64,000 bases of DNA, taken from positions 1 through 64,000 of the forward strand of contig BGZK01001459.1 in NCBI GenBank assembly GCA_005406025.1, in the 5' to 3' direction. Below, piece by piece: positions 51,001-60,858 of this stretch. This DNA is from Eumeta japonica (lineage: Eukaryota; Arthropoda; Insecta; Lepidoptera; Psychidae). A model generated the notes under the pieces. That model was not told where the DNA came from and made no database searches. It worked only from the letters and a program-made list of their open reading frames with translations. The position numbers and the translations under genes are program-made. Positions within the stretch are counted from its first letter, which is position 1; every line of letters starts with the position of its first letter.

Positions 51001-54000
51001 GCAATGATATAACTCAAAATTACCTGATTATATAATTTTTTTTCAAATAAGTGATTGGGTCAGGTGTTCTTAAGGCTTTAGAAAATTGATAAAATAATAC
51101 AATTTTCCAAAAATGAATTCCTGCATTTATCACTGCGACATATCCAATAACCATAATGTTTTTTTTGCTCCTTTTTTACTTGTAATATGATATTTATTTT
51201 GATAAAAATATTTTTACTAATGTTTTATCATACATATTTAGTAATAGTAATTGCTTAAACTGTTAATTAATAATTCAAATACCTTTTTAATTATATTGTA
51301 ATTATAAATATAATATTTACGGCTTATACACATAAATTGTGCCTGAAAAAGATAGCGGAAGTTAAGGCAGTAAGGCTTATTACCAAGTATTTGAATTTAA
51401 CCTATAGTTTCTTAGCCATTAGAATTTTAATTTTGATTTTTTCCCTTTAAAAAGAGTAATTGCTTACTTGCAAAGTTTTATGAAACTATGTCTGAAAAAG
51501 TATATTGCTTTTCCTTAATTTTGTTTTATATATAAAATTGCAATGTTCCATTAATTGGTAATTGATATGATAATAAATTATTAAAATAACATATTTATAT
51601 TAAAATAACAACAATTTAATATGAAATTTTAATTTATGTAAATGTTTTATAATGTAATTAATATGTTGATACTTCAGGATTATTTATCCTACAGGTTAAT
51701 CTCAAAACTACCCACTATCCACTATTTGTGAGCTTAAATTTAAAATTTTTAAGATTAATGATTTAATACCTAGATGCTTTTAAAATTACTGAAAAAAAAA
51801 AACATGTATACCCAGAAGTGCGACCATCATATTAAGGAATAGTAAATACTGAAATATTAAAAATTGATAAAAAAATTAGTAAAAATGTTAATATCAATTC
51901 TTAGGACCTCAAAACGGGTTAAAAATATCTCCCCTTTTTAAATTTATGTAGTTTCTTAGGGGGTAATTAGAATATATATTTCATATTAATTTACTAATAT
52001 CTAGACATGCTAAAATGTGATACCTCAAGTTTTCAGAGTAGTTTAATTTGAGTTTTATTTTTATTAAATCCTTTTTAGGTAATGAAGAAGATTATTTTAA
52101 ATCACAGAAGCCCATTCCATTTGTCAGCAAAAGCATTTAAAATGCTTTCAGATGTGTTTCTGTTTCATGACTATTCTGTAACAGGGTTTATTCAAAATTT
52201 TAAGGTAAATATCCATCTCTTGCTTTAAAATAAGTATACCACAACGCACGAATTTTTGCCGTTCTGAATTGCCTGCGGATGGCGATGCGCATCCCCCACC
52301 CCCCTTATTTTACGCCAATGCCACGTTTTCTGTGCCTATTTTTACTACATTTCTCTGTATACTATATTATTATTTCTGTGACATTTTCTTTGACAGCGGC
52401 AAAGATTCATGCTTTGTACTGTATATTTGTAATATAACAAAAAAGTGTTTTTGCAGTATTGTATGAAGTATCACATGTTTTGGGATGAGACAAAAGCTCT
52501 TTGTTGTCAAGCAGATAAAGTACATTCTGTATTATCAGAATTATCTGCGGACACAATCGAGAAGATAAGGCAGTTACCATCATTTCGACCTTATTTAGAA
52601 TCGCAAAGTGCTCATACTAAAATAGCGCTTTTTGAAGATGACAATTTTTTTAAACAAGCCCTAAATGAATGTATTGAAGACTTTTATGATCAAATGTTTG
52701 TATTTTATACAGCTTTGGGAGCATTAGCAGTTATAGTGAAGGATCTACCAAATAATCCCCTAGGAAAATCTGTGAGTGTTGATAAATCAAATTGAAATAA
52801 TTTTTGTAGAAAACAATAGCAGCTTTAGTTCAATTTTCTTTACAGATTCAAGAATTATATGTAAACTGTACTTCAGTTCCAGTGACAAAGACTCAAGAAT
52901 TTGATGAATGTATGCAACTTCTTAGCTTTCAATCTCAATCTAAGCTTGAAAGGACCTGTAAAAACACTTTAAAAGAATTCACAAAAGCTTTAAACTTGGC
53001 AACTCCAAAGAAACTATTGACTTCTGCAAAAACCAAAAATTCTTTAGGTAATGGGAGTTATAATTTACATGAGCTAAAAGGTCAAGATTTTATAAATGCT
53101 GTTGAAACTCATTTGATATGTTTTCTGAATCGGATTCAAAAAGCAAGCTTAAATGTGCCTTCTACACAAGATGAGAATATTAGTGTCAGTGAATCTGAAA
53201 TTTATGAAAATAATAATGTACGAAATAGACATCAGTTGAAGGAAGTAAGTGTGTGCATTTTTTTTTCATTAAATCAGGACATCTTATCATTTCTTAAAAA
53301 AAGTATGATCCTAATAAATATTTTTTTTTGATAGATCTACCATTTATTATAAAATTAAAATGTGCCATTTAGGACATTTAGATATTAGGTAAAAAGTATT
53401 ACCTGAGGCTATACACTGCTTCTTCATAATATGTTTTTATTGTTGTATAAATAATATGTTAAAGTACATGTCCATTCTTCTTGATCTTGTATACTGCGAA
53501 ATAAACAATTAACTCATGCTAGAGTAAATATTTTGGTAACGTCTTTAAGTCTTGAATTCCATTTAGGTTATCTAATTTCACTGGGTTTAACAATAGGTAG
53601 TTAAAAGTAATATGAATTAATATAATTTAAAAACACATAAGTAAAATATTACATTACTGTGATTTGATACTGAATACTGTGATGTGATAAAAAAGAAAAT
53701 ATGCATATTTCTTTTTCCAGAAGCTACTGTTGTCTACAAAAGTTCACAAAACACAATCAGAATTCGAAATTCTGAGGACACAATTTGTGGAATACATAAA
53801 GGAGATGTTCAGTAAGAGTCTTGCACTATTTGATAGTGCGCCTTTTCATGAGATATTTGTCTTTGATGACGTCGTTAATATCGGAAAACAGATTATAAGT
53901 TCTCCACATGGAGCTATCCATTCCGCCCTTAACAATCCAGTCGACTATCTACATGTATGAATAATTTTTTGTTGATTGTATAATTTTAATTTCAATATAT

Positions 54001-55457
54001 ATTCATTCACTCAATACTGCACTTCATATTTATGCTTATACACTTTTAAAGTAATTATAAATTGTTATCATTATTCCTTGTATCAATAATTTTATGAAAG
54101 AAAATTGATTATGATTCTGGAAAAATGCACTTGTATGAAAAATTAAAGTTTTCTATTAAAACAAACCTTGTAATGTTTTATAGTCTATCAAAAAAATCGT
54201 TTTTTTCTATTACAGTGTTCATGCTGCACTTTGTCATCTGAGGGCAGTGTCATTTCATCTCTCCCAGATACAAGTATTGCTTATAAATTGCATCTAGAAT
54301 GTGGAAAACTTATTAATTTATATGATTGGCTGCAAGCGTTTGCTGCAGTGTTGATGCCTTCTGATGAAGACGACAAAGATATCCCATCTCATATACAGTT
54401 AGTGTCGTTTTTCATTATTTTTCTGTATCAAATCCGGATTATATTTTTTTTGGCATCTTTCGTGTTTGCTATGAGAATATCATGATTTACCATGGAACAA
54501 GTTGCTTAAGTTCATTTTCAACAATAAATATTTATATGCAAATTTTCCTATACATGCTACTTATTTAAATTCACTATGTAATTTAACCTACATTTACTAC
54601 TTTAATTTACTTACTATCTTCTCTCACGTTAATAATCTCACATAGAGCCATCTATTATTTAGCATGTTATGTTAAACCTATTGCTATCTCAGTATTAGAT
54701 CCTATAGCATAGCCACAATGCATTTACCTCAAAATTTTACGGTATGGCGTTGTAAAGCAATGTTTATTCTTTTTTTAATTGTGTTTTCCCAATAAAGACT
54801 CCTATATAGGTAAACTCGAAAGTCAAAAAATTTTTAAAGTACAAATTTTCATCCAAATTTTAGTAATTTCTGAGATATAAATCTATTTATAAATACAAGA
54901 GTTGCTCTCTTAAAGTAATAGACAAATTCCATAAAACATTAGTTTAAATTGATGAAGTTTAACTTGTATTGTTGTAGGTTATTTTAGATGTTACCTTACT
55001 TATGTGTGTCTGCATTGCAATAATTGGTCAAGAGCTGCTAGTTTGGGATAAGACTATCTCAAATAATTCTTATTTGTATACAATTTGACATCATAAAAAC
55101 TAGTACTGAAGCAGCAAAATTACCATTACATTTTCCTCAAAAAAATCAAAGAATATAGAACCATATATTCCTTGTGTATCCTGTTAAAAATGTTTAAAAA
55201 TAAAAACCCATTAAATATAAATTATTTCTTTTGTTTTCGTTTGTATTTGGAGTAGTAATTGGTAAAAGATTTTTGTGCATTTGGTAGTAATTTTTAACTT
55301 GAAAGTTGTATGTTCTTTGTTAATAATGTTTATTGAATAATTATTAATGATGTTTTTCAGAACTAGATTTCATTATGCTGTATCAGTATTACACTACCAT
55401 GGCTACATCAAACCATCTAAGAGGAAGCCAGATCACGTCATGAGGTTGACTTGGTGA
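38999..55457 (+). CDS. Orc3: Origin recognition complex subunit 3 (spliced, 12 coding exons)
   Basis: ORC3 is a subunit of the nuclear origin recognition complex, which marks replication origins and loads the MCM helicase; it pairs mainly with ORC2. The exons are 38,999-39,031; 39,131-39,262; 39,353-39,531; 41,393-41,501; 44,750-44,982; 49,676-49,823; 52,079-52,204; 52,457-52,771; 52,846-53,244; 53,721-53,954; 54,216-54,397; 55,361-55,457. All introns are GT-AG, phases agree, and the sum is 2,187 nt (728 aa). Family blocks in order are SKGVFVF near the N-terminus, IPSAALVTGVN (~84), VIILPEFESF (~200), VLPIVLVFGVATS (~235), IRQLPSFRPYLESQ (~370), HGAIHSALNNPVDYL (~622), IAYKLHLECGKLINLYDWLQAF (~655) and the winged-helix end GYIKPSKRKPDHVMRLTW. 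Human ORC3 has 711 aa. The start is the first ATG before the conserved SKG block. No frame damage is visible. Introns carry several transposons. Confidence 0.95.
39131..39262 (+). CDS. Orc3: ORC3 exon 2 (residues 12-55)
   Basis: Acceptor tatctcag|GGT, donor CAG|gtaact, 44 codons, phase 0. Begins GVFVFQNSNN, followed by a basic Lys/Ser-rich linker. Confidence 0.92.
39353..39531 (+). CDS. Orc3: ORC3 exon 3 (residues 56-115)
   Basis: Acceptor ttgttttag|GAT, donor TTAAG|gtaatc, ends in phase 2. Carries IPSAALVTGVNQSDNTSQ, a hallmark block of the subunit. An alternative acceptor (tctttatag at 39,322-39,330) would add a frame that disrupts the fit. Confidence 0.92.
39953..39986. repeat. Perfect 34-bp palindrome in ORC3 intron 3
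   Basis: CCTTAATGGTCATTATT is followed without a spacer by its exact reverse complement. It sits inside a possible SINE-like stretch (39,800-40,110) that has a B-box-like GGTTTGAATCC at 39,847. Confidence 0.85.
40205..40760. repeat. Lepidopteran GGTTCCGT-family dispersed repeat in intron 3
   Basis: Words such as AAAAATAGAACCCTTACAAT, CTGTCCATCTGTATGTCACA, AAAACTACCAGACGTATACT and AACCATATCTCCAAAAATTA follow the order of the long version of this family as I remember it. The terminal motif survives only weakly (GGATTCAAATGGCACG, 40,706). It is decayed and non-coding. Confidence 0.5.
41393..41501 (+). CDS. Orc3: ORC3 exon 4 (residues 115-151)
   Basis: Acceptor ctatttcag|AGA completes the split Arg codon. 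Codes REEVTPHVAITYSQ and VKQLVENVVWQLM, which align with the segment after the ALVTGVN block in other ORC3 proteins. Donor TTG|gtatgc. Confidence 0.93.
41502..44749 (+). other. ORC3 intron 4, little recognisable content
   Basis: AT-rich intron with short chance frames. A patch at 42,920-43,160 (ATGAAACCACTTGTTCTAT, AGAGAGGGCTTGAAATCC) shares words with 39,888-40,110 in intron 3, so both may be copies of one non-coding repeat. Confidence 0.45.
44750..44982 (+). CDS. Orc3: ORC3 exon 5 (residues 152-229)
   Basis: Acceptor attttacag|ATG, donor TTGAG|gtatct, phase 2. Contains LKKWYLNTY and KPLVIILPEFESFICDVLQD, the degenerate AAA+ core strand region of ORC3. The remaining codons of the longer open frame read into intron 5. 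Confidence 0.93.
45081..46362 (-). mobile_element. Mariner transposon copy 1 in ORC3 intron 5, inactive
   Basis: TA at 45,079-45,080 and 46,363-46,364 flank matching ends: CGAGGGCCGCTATTATGTAT on the left, and TGAGGGCTGCTATTTATGAA as the complement of the right end. The 1,282-bp length is normal for mariner. Minus-strand frames show LTHKKFCAMIYYDFRRGLTQ and DKAPSKTTVY, then VPQNIEAMRKII, DRHVTYREI, HENLDVKKICSRLIPHNLSI and DSETKQQSTIWVFQD. The C-terminal blocks are broken. Several stops and frameshifts prevent a full transposase. The element is antisense to ORC3. Confidence 0.9.
46639..47944 (-). mobile_element. Mariner transposon copy 2 in ORC3 intron 5, near-complete, DD34D
   Basis: TA target duplications (46,637-46,638 and 47,945-47,946) bound 1,306 bp. 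The ends read TCGAGATCTTGAATAAGTTC and, as the complement of the right end, TTGGGATCTTGAATAAGTTC. Minus-strand translation begins at 47,771 with MSTFAPNKAYLRGILLHYFI. It gives the DNA-binding half, then TGDEKW (~47,285), LLYDNAWPH and SPDIAPSDFHLF (~46,900). Exactly 34 residues separate the second and third Asp, so the catalytic DD34D triad is present. A 19-bp tandem duplication (47,422-47,440 and 47,441-47,459) shifts the frame. At least two in-frame stops also break it (near 47,190 and 47,070). This is the youngest-looking DNA transposon here, yet it is inactive. Confidence 0.93.
48780..49520 (+). mobile_element. Heavily decayed mariner/SETMAR-like relic in intron 5
   Basis: Plus-strand frame pieces resemble a mariner transposase: AVAIREIFEIKGDDTVNERT then a YDCIN block (48,870-48,960), and later NTLLIMMKK (about 49,245-49,275) at the place of the TYDEKW-type catalytic motif. 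Many stops interrupt it. The ends are not defined. Confidence 0.4.
49676..49823 (+). CDS. Orc3: ORC3 exon 6 (residues 229-278)
   Basis: Acceptor tgttacag|TTC, donor AAG|gtaagg. Codes SSYSSVLPIVLVFGVATSV and the following VSSKLMIKVFHSF block, which closely matches the FGIATS region of vertebrate ORC3. Confidence 0.93.
50204..50697. mobile_element. Pogo/Tigger-like MITE in ORC3 intron 6
   Basis: TA duplications (50,202-50,203 and 50,698-50,699) flank 494 bp. The ends are CAATGGAATCTCAATAACTC and, complemented, CAGTGGAATCTCAATAACTC. Inside, TCGAAA and AAGTCGAA words repeat near both ends, as in pogo-type terminal regions. No transposase frame exists, so it is non-autonomous. Confidence 0.85.
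52079..52204 (+). CDS. Orc3: ORC3 exon 7 (residues 279-320)
   Basis: Acceptor ctttttag|GTA, donor AAG|gtaaat, 42 codons, phase 0. Codes HRSPFHLSAKAFKML and VFLFHDYSVTGFIQNFK, the conserved FLYHDFSVQNFIKG-type motif. Confidence 0.93.
52457..52771 (+). CDS. Orc3: ORC3 exon 8 (residues 321-425)
   Basis: Acceptor ttttgcag|TAT, donor TCT|gtgagt, 105 codons, phase 0. Contains KYHMFWD, IEKIRQLPSFRPYLESQ and LPNNPLGKS, which align with the start of the ORC3 insert domain that contacts ORC2. Confidence 0.95.
52846..53244 (+). CDS. Orc3: ORC3 exon 9 (residues 426-558)
   Basis: Acceptor ctttacag|ATT, donor GAA|gtaagt, 133 codons, phase 0. Begins IQELYVNC like the IRELYCTC block of vertebrates, then a helical, weakly conserved, Lys/Ser-rich region. 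Confidence 0.92.
53721..53954 (+). CDS. Orc3: ORC3 exon 10 (residues 559-636)
   Basis: Acceptor ttttccag|AAG, donor CAT|gtatga, 78 codons, phase 0. Codes PFHEIFVFDDV and HGAIHSALNNPVDYLH, the AIQTALNNP-type motif of the C-terminal part. Confidence 0.93.
54216..54397 (+). CDS. Orc3: ORC3 exon 11 (residues 637-697)
   Basis: Acceptor tattacag|TGT, donor ATACA|gttagt (a slightly weak donor, but it restores the frame), phase 2. Codes SIAYKLHLECGKLINLYDW, the strongest family signature, and an acidic SDEDDKD stretch. Confidence 0.93.
54490..54830. repeat. Dispersed repeat in ORC3 intron 11
   Basis: It shares an ordered series of words with 59,940-60,200: CAACAATAAA, CTCTCAC, TTCAGTATTA or CTCAGTATTA, TAGCATAG, TACCTCAAAATT(T/C)TAC and ATGGCG. 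The two copies run in the same orientation and have diverged. It is non-coding; the family name is uncertain. Confidence 0.5.
55361..55457 (+). CDS. Orc3: ORC3 exon 12 (residues 697-728) and stop
   Basis: Acceptor tttttcag|A completes a split Gln codon. Codes TRFHYAVSVLHYHGYIKPSK and PDHVMRLTW, then TGA at 55,455-55,457. This is the conserved C-terminal winged-helix end. Confidence 0.94.
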
Positions 55458-55497
55458 ATGATCCTACTAAAGGTTATTTAAAGGAATAGTATTAAAA

Positions 55498-55503
55498 AAT
55501 AAA
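55498..55503 (+). terminator. Probable ORC3 polyadenylation signal
   Basis: The first AATAAA after the stop lies 41 nt downstream. Further candidates are at about 55,608 (AATAAA) and 55,658 (AATAAA). Which is used cannot be told from sequence. Confidence 0.5.
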
Positions 55504-55699
55504 ATTTCTGTATATATAATACTTTTTGCTGAGTTGTTTGTATAAAGTATGGTTTAGTGTTGCGATAAAATGGTACATGGCGAAATACTGTGTATTCCAA
55601 AGAAAAAAATAAAAAAATCTGTGTTTAACAAACTCTAAATATGTCGTGTTTTACGAAATAAATTAAAATTTTTGCACAGGAAAGTTTTGTTTCCTTTGT

Positions 55700-58570
55700 T
55701 TTTGTTGTAAAATTTTAACTGATTTTCAATTATTTGGGAGGCTAATATTTTCTATTTTCCTTGTAAGATACTGAATTCTAAGTGTTTTCATTTACCAAAA
55801 ATACCTTTTCTACACTATACCTGGTAACAATTAGCCTCATTTGTATTCTATTTGCGGGCTTACCTAGTAGCCAATAGTGAATGCTTTTTAGTGTATAATT
55901 TATTTTTGAAGTACATTCTTAACTTAGTGTTTATTAAATGGGACGATATGCTCTTTTATTGATCAATGTTGTTGTGCCTATCTAAGTACTGATTTTGTTT
56001 GTCTAGCTTCCTGAGACTGACTTGCATACATCATGCAAAAAATATTAAATTACCCTTATTTTTTAAATTGCATTCAATTTATGATGAAAAGAAATCATAT
56101 CATATGATTTTTTGTGTTATTTTATTCTCTGTTGTATTATTCAAATACTTTTTTAAACATATAAATATTTCTAATTGTAATATTTAAATATGGAAATAAT
56201 TTCTTTGGAATCTTTATTGTTTTCAATAGGGGTGTGATTGTTATTAATTTTTGAGAGCCAAGTCTGCATTCAGGATATATGCTCTCAGAGCCATTATTGT
56301 TTCTATATAAATAAAGCTAGTGATGTAAATGATAAAATAATTATTATCGATTTTTATTTTATTGTTGAAAAAGAAATCGTCCAAAAATCGTAACGCAGGC
56401 GACACCTACGCCTCGCTTGTGTTACCCGGTAGTATGATATCTCCTATCGTTATCACCATATAAAATAAGTAGTTCTCCTTTATCCCGGTATATTTCATAC
56501 ATTAAACTGATGTTCACTTGTAAAGCTGAAAATATTGATACAAATTTATCTGCTTTTCTTTCTGTCACCGTTCTCTATTATTTTGTGTGCGCGAGGCACG
56601 CGTATCATATATACGTCGTTGCTTCTCCGTGTGTCTTGCATTTATGTTCTACATATTATTCATATAAAAATAATGTATTTGATAACAGAGAGGTCTTCAT
56701 TATTATGTTCTACATATTATTCATATAAAAATAATGTATTTGATAACAGAGAGGTCTTCATTATTATTTATTTTATTCAGTATTTATTTATTACTTTCCT
56801 TTAAATATAAATTTTTTCAATATCTCAATTTTGATGTTTTTAATCTACCGTGCGTACCGTGACGTCCTTCTAACTTTCTAATCAGAACCTAATACAAAAA
56901 TAAATAATATAATGAGAAAGCACAGAACACCGAACTAGTAAATATAATGTAACTGCAAGAAATTTAATAAGAATTTGAAAGTAAAGTACAAGAATGCCGT
57001 AAATTTAACTACTCAATCACAAATACAGAAAAAAATATTATATTTAAACATATGTTGGTATATTAATAAAATATCGTAATTTTTTAATAACTTTTTCCTC
57101 CGTATCCTTTTTTTAATTTCTCAATAAGGAATATTTAAAGGATAACACTTGTTGAATGATCAAATCATCAGTGACGTATGAAGTGATTGAATATTGCTGA
57201 CAAGGACTCTGAAAGTATGTATTAAGAAAGTTCGGTAGAATTCTGTCTATAAAAATAATAATAAAATATTATGACGTCATAAGCGGCCGGATTTTTCTGA
57301 CATTAGCTTTTAGGGTAAGAACGAATTCCATCTATCTAGTGACGGAATTTAATACCTCGCACTTTCATAGTAACGTACGAATTTAAAATAATTTTGTATT
57401 ATATAAGGAAGTAATTTAAAATATCTTTTCTTATATTTGTATTCAATAAAAATCAGTGATAGTACTTTATAAAAAAAAAACAATTTTCATGCAGTATTAA
57501 TTTAGAAAATTTACTTAATTGAGTTACGAATCAAATCGAAAATTTCTAAATCATTACTACTATAACATAAAAGTTATTGGAGTATTGTAATTATAATTGC
57601 AAAAGTAAAGCAATAACTGTTCCAAAACTATTGTCAGATATATCCGACCTTGGCTTTATGTGAGTGTATAAGAAAATTGATTTGCATGTGGGTCTCTTCG
57701 TCATGATATGAAGTTTCTGGGATCTGATGTAAGTAATTGATTCATTACAATCATATACGTTTTTATTTTGGTCCTTTAATTACATAAAAATAAAGTAAAA
57801 TAAAAGAAAAAAAAATAAATAAAAAGAACTTTGCCTGATGTATGTGGCTGTAGATAGCCTCTTTGTCACATTTTTGTTTGTTGGATATATCCGAACACAG
57901 CCGTCAAAGGTATATAAGTAAAGAAGGAATACATTTAAATATAGATGTCAAAATACGTTATTTCTTAAGTTCTTACTACTTTGCAATGTTGGTGGTATTA
58001 AATTTTAGTTAATATAAGGATAAATTAGTTTCTTCATTATGTAACAGCACATTTTGTAAATGAAGATGCTGATAAAATGCGAGATCAGTTTCATTCGTTT
58101 TTACGTTTTCTTTTAATTTTTGTCATCTACTTTATGGTTAAGATTACAATAGATTCACAAATCGAAAAAGGGTTATCCAAAGAAGTTTAATATATGTAAT
58201 TAAATATAAATTTCAAGTTTAATTTAAGGTTTGTTCTCAATTATTTATATATAGACATACTTTCTAATTTGGTAGTAACAAATAAAAAGCATTGGTTCTC
58301 TACTGAATATTTTTATTTTACTTGTTCTTTCTTTCTCCCACTTTTCTCCGTTTTTCTCCATTTTGTTTTTCCCTTGTATGTCTTCGTCTTTCTTTCGTCC
58401 TTTCGTTCTCATCTCACTTCCTGCTCTTGCCTATTTTACTGCATTCACTTTATCTTTTTTTTAGTAATCCTCAAGATTTGCTATTTGTAAGTGTTTAAAA
58501 TAAAATGTTAAAATTTACTTTTGTAATGAATAGTTCTATTTGCAAATGTTTGATGATTTTAATATAAGAT
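55700..58570. other. AT-rich intergenic stretch downstream of ORC3
   Basis: No protein-like frames are present. A GC-richer patch at 56,390-56,450 (ACGCAGGCGACACCTACGCC) and the tandem duplication at 56,644-56,765 are the only structures. ATATATCCGA(C/A)C words recur at 57,639 and 57,883. Confidence 0.4.
56644..56765. repeat. Perfect two-copy 61-bp tandem duplication
   Basis: Both copies begin ATGTTCTACATATTATTCAT (56,644 and 56,705) and are identical through GAGAGGTCTTCATTATT. Perfect identity in neutral AT-rich DNA suggests a recent duplication, or an assembly artefact. Confidence 0.85.
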
Positions 58571-58587
58571 GATTGAATTTCCAATGG

Positions 58588-58630
58588 ATTTTATTTGCAC
58601 TGTTAAAGCTATTAACAGTTCAAATAAAAT
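58588..58630. repeat. 19-bp hairpin, one mismatch
   Basis: 58,588-58,606 (ATTTTATTTGCACTGTTAA) pairs with 58,612-58,630 with a single mismatch and a 5-nt loop. Confidence 0.7.
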
Positions 58631-58884
58631 TTTTAACCTCCCAATACATTTTTTTCCTTATGATAAATATTTTGTTGGGTATAATTAATTGTATAAATAT
58701 TATTGACACTGGGTGAAGTAATTAATAACAGATATGAAGTTTTATTTGTTAATTATAATAAAGGGAATACATTGACAAAGATAACTTATTTTAATATTTC
58801 ATAGATTAATTTCTAATTTACGTTAGGAAATATAAAATGTCTCAAATTTTGGAATTTGTATTAATATTAGAGCATTGATTCTCT

Positions 58885-59180
58885 TTAACAGATCGAGAGG
58901 AAAACGAGTATGTGTGCTAGTATAGAAGTGGTCACCGCCGCTCAAGAACACTTGCACTCCCAGGGGAGTCATCAACGCGTTGTCGACTTCTTAGGTAGGA
59001 ATAGGATATTTGATGGGGGAGATTAGAGGGGTGGGGTGGATCGTGGAATGGAGTGATGGAGAGAAGATTGGGCCATTGGAACACTCACTCACTAGACGGA
59101 ATCTGTTACATTACCTCTGTATTTTCATGATGTCGTTGTTGTCGATGACGTTGAAGTTGACCACGGCATGGCTCTACTAC
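58885..59180. repeat. Lepidopteran 'CACCGCCGCCCATGGACAC' dispersed repeat, copy 2
   Basis: GTGGTCACCGCCGCTCAAGA, CCCAGGGGAGTCATCAACGC, AGGAATAGGATAT, GGGCCATTGGAACACTCACT and CACGGCATGGCTCTACTAC occur in the same order as the copy at 28,950-29,270. It is non-coding. Confidence 0.7.
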
Positions 59181-59417
59181 AATTAAAATACTTGTCGAAG
59201 TCTTTCATAATACTTGTAGAAATAATTACTTCTTTTCTGAACCTGAAATGTCAGTGTACTTAACTTCTAAACAAAATTTCTTATTTTCTATTAATGAGGA
59301 AACTCTGATTTTAAGAGTTGTGTTCAGTTTATTTCTGTACATTATTCTAAGACATTCTTTCTTACCCTACTTGTATACTTCCTCTTCATTGTCGTATTGT
59401 TGAAATTGGTAGATTTA

Positions 59418-59461
59418 GATAATATCTATTAAAACTTACAAAAGTTTTAATAGATATTATC
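59418..59461. repeat. Perfect 20-bp hairpin, 4-nt loop
   Basis: 59,418-59,437 (GATAATATCTATTAAAACTT) and 59,442-59,461 are exact reverse complements around ACAA. Confidence 0.85.
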
Positions 59462-59879
59462 GATAATCAGAAACTATATGACATCAATATAATGATGCTG
59501 GGTACGCACATTGAGATGTATCTATTGCTTGAGCCTAAATGGAACATCGTTATAGTTATTCAAACAATGCTTAAATTAAGAAACAGTCAATAAACACGAA
59601 ACACTAAGTTTTAAATTATTATTTTCTCTCAGTGGATATGTGGATACAGAGACGCACAGAAAAAGATTAGTAATTAAATAAATATTATTGGGAAATTAAA
59701 TTAATATGTATTTTCATTTATTCTATTTTAAGCATATTTTATACCTATTTGAAAGTTGCGTGAAATTGTTTTCTATATTGTAAACAGTATCATTGGAACT
59801 AGATACGATAAACCGACTTCAATAATTGTACAAAATACTACAAAAATTGAGCAAAAATTATGATGTGTTATAAACCTAG

Positions 59880-60460
59880 TAATAGTACCCAAGCAACCGA
59901 GCTTAGCTCGGCCTTTCCAGCTTGCTTATTTTCATTTCCAACAATAAACATTTAGATACATAATATAATAATACAAAAACACTATGTACCTGATATATAA
60001 AATTTACCTGCTACCTGCTCTCACAATAATGATATTACTTATGTAGTGCCATATGTTGTTGAAAGAGTAAGCCCACTGCTAGTTCAGTATTACATGCAAT
60101 AGCATAGTAACAATCCGATTACCTCAAAATTCTACAAAATGGCGATATAAAGGGAATTAGAAAAATATTTATTGAAGTGAAACTTCTATATAGACGGTGG
60201 GGTATCAGGATTTTGGGAAGCCGATGTATCGCGTGGCGAGAGGTCGAGAAGGCTAGGGGCGGCGGAGAGGGCAACGGCGTAATATGCAGCCGCGCGCGGG
60301 GAACGGGGATAGGCGGAACAGCCGAGCAGATGCTTTCCTGTAATATGTCTCCTAGAGTCCCGGCGGCGTGTTCTCACCTGTTTCTTACCTCCGCTGTCCA
60401 AGTGACTGGGCATGTCATTGCCTCTATTTGCGGCCTACGTAAAAAAGTATAAATAAATAG
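59880..60460. repeat. Dispersed repeat plus GC-rich patch
   Basis: The left part (59,940-60,200) is the second copy of the repeat in ORC3 intron 11. It is preceded by a small hairpin CCGAGCTTAGCTCGG (59,899). The right part (60,200-60,400) is GC-rich, and its long frames on both strands are composition artefacts. Together with the endonuclease fragment downstream this may be one composite non-autonomous element, possibly Helitron-like. Confidence 0.35.
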
Positions 60461-60584
60461 AGAGTGTTGAGGAAATAAAAAAATAATAACAAGGAAACTA
60501 CCGACGGTTCAGTTTTTTGAGTCGGAACGGTCACAACAAAATTGAACGACAACGAATGACAAAAGTGTTGACGGAAAAAAAAAA

Positions 60585-60858
60585 TTACACGAATTCCCAA
60601 TGCTTTTGAGTGGAGATTTTAATGTTAACTTTGCTTCGGACGTGTCAAGAGTTTTAGTAGATTTTTCAAAAGAAAAATTACTGTTAGATTTAAGCAACAA
60701 CCCACGAGAACCTACAACTCGACATGGAACAACACTATGCCGTTTTTGCTAGATTTATTAATACATTACAATCTCAAGTTTTTATACCTTATTTTAGTTA
60801 CCATATGCCGATTGTATCTTTTATTGATTATAACGCAGATGAGCCGAATACAGATTAA
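60585..60858 (+). pseudogene. Fragment of a transposon endonuclease (EEP domain)
   Basis: The frame LHEFPMLLSGDFNVNFASD followed by LLLDLSNNPREPTTRHGTT matches the C-terminal half of an endonuclease/exonuclease/phosphatase fold, where SGDFN is the catalytic block. After a frameshift near 60,735 it goes on as AVFARFINTLQ, PYFSYHMPIVSF and a stop at 60,858. In insects this version is found in Helitron-type (Helentron) elements and in some LINEs. I cannot decide which from the fragment. The helicase, Rep and reverse transcriptase parts are absent. Confidence 0.65.

Noticed and set aside
60177..60452. 91-codon plus and 75-codon minus frames
   Set aside because: Both cross the same GC-rich patch without motifs; composition artefact.
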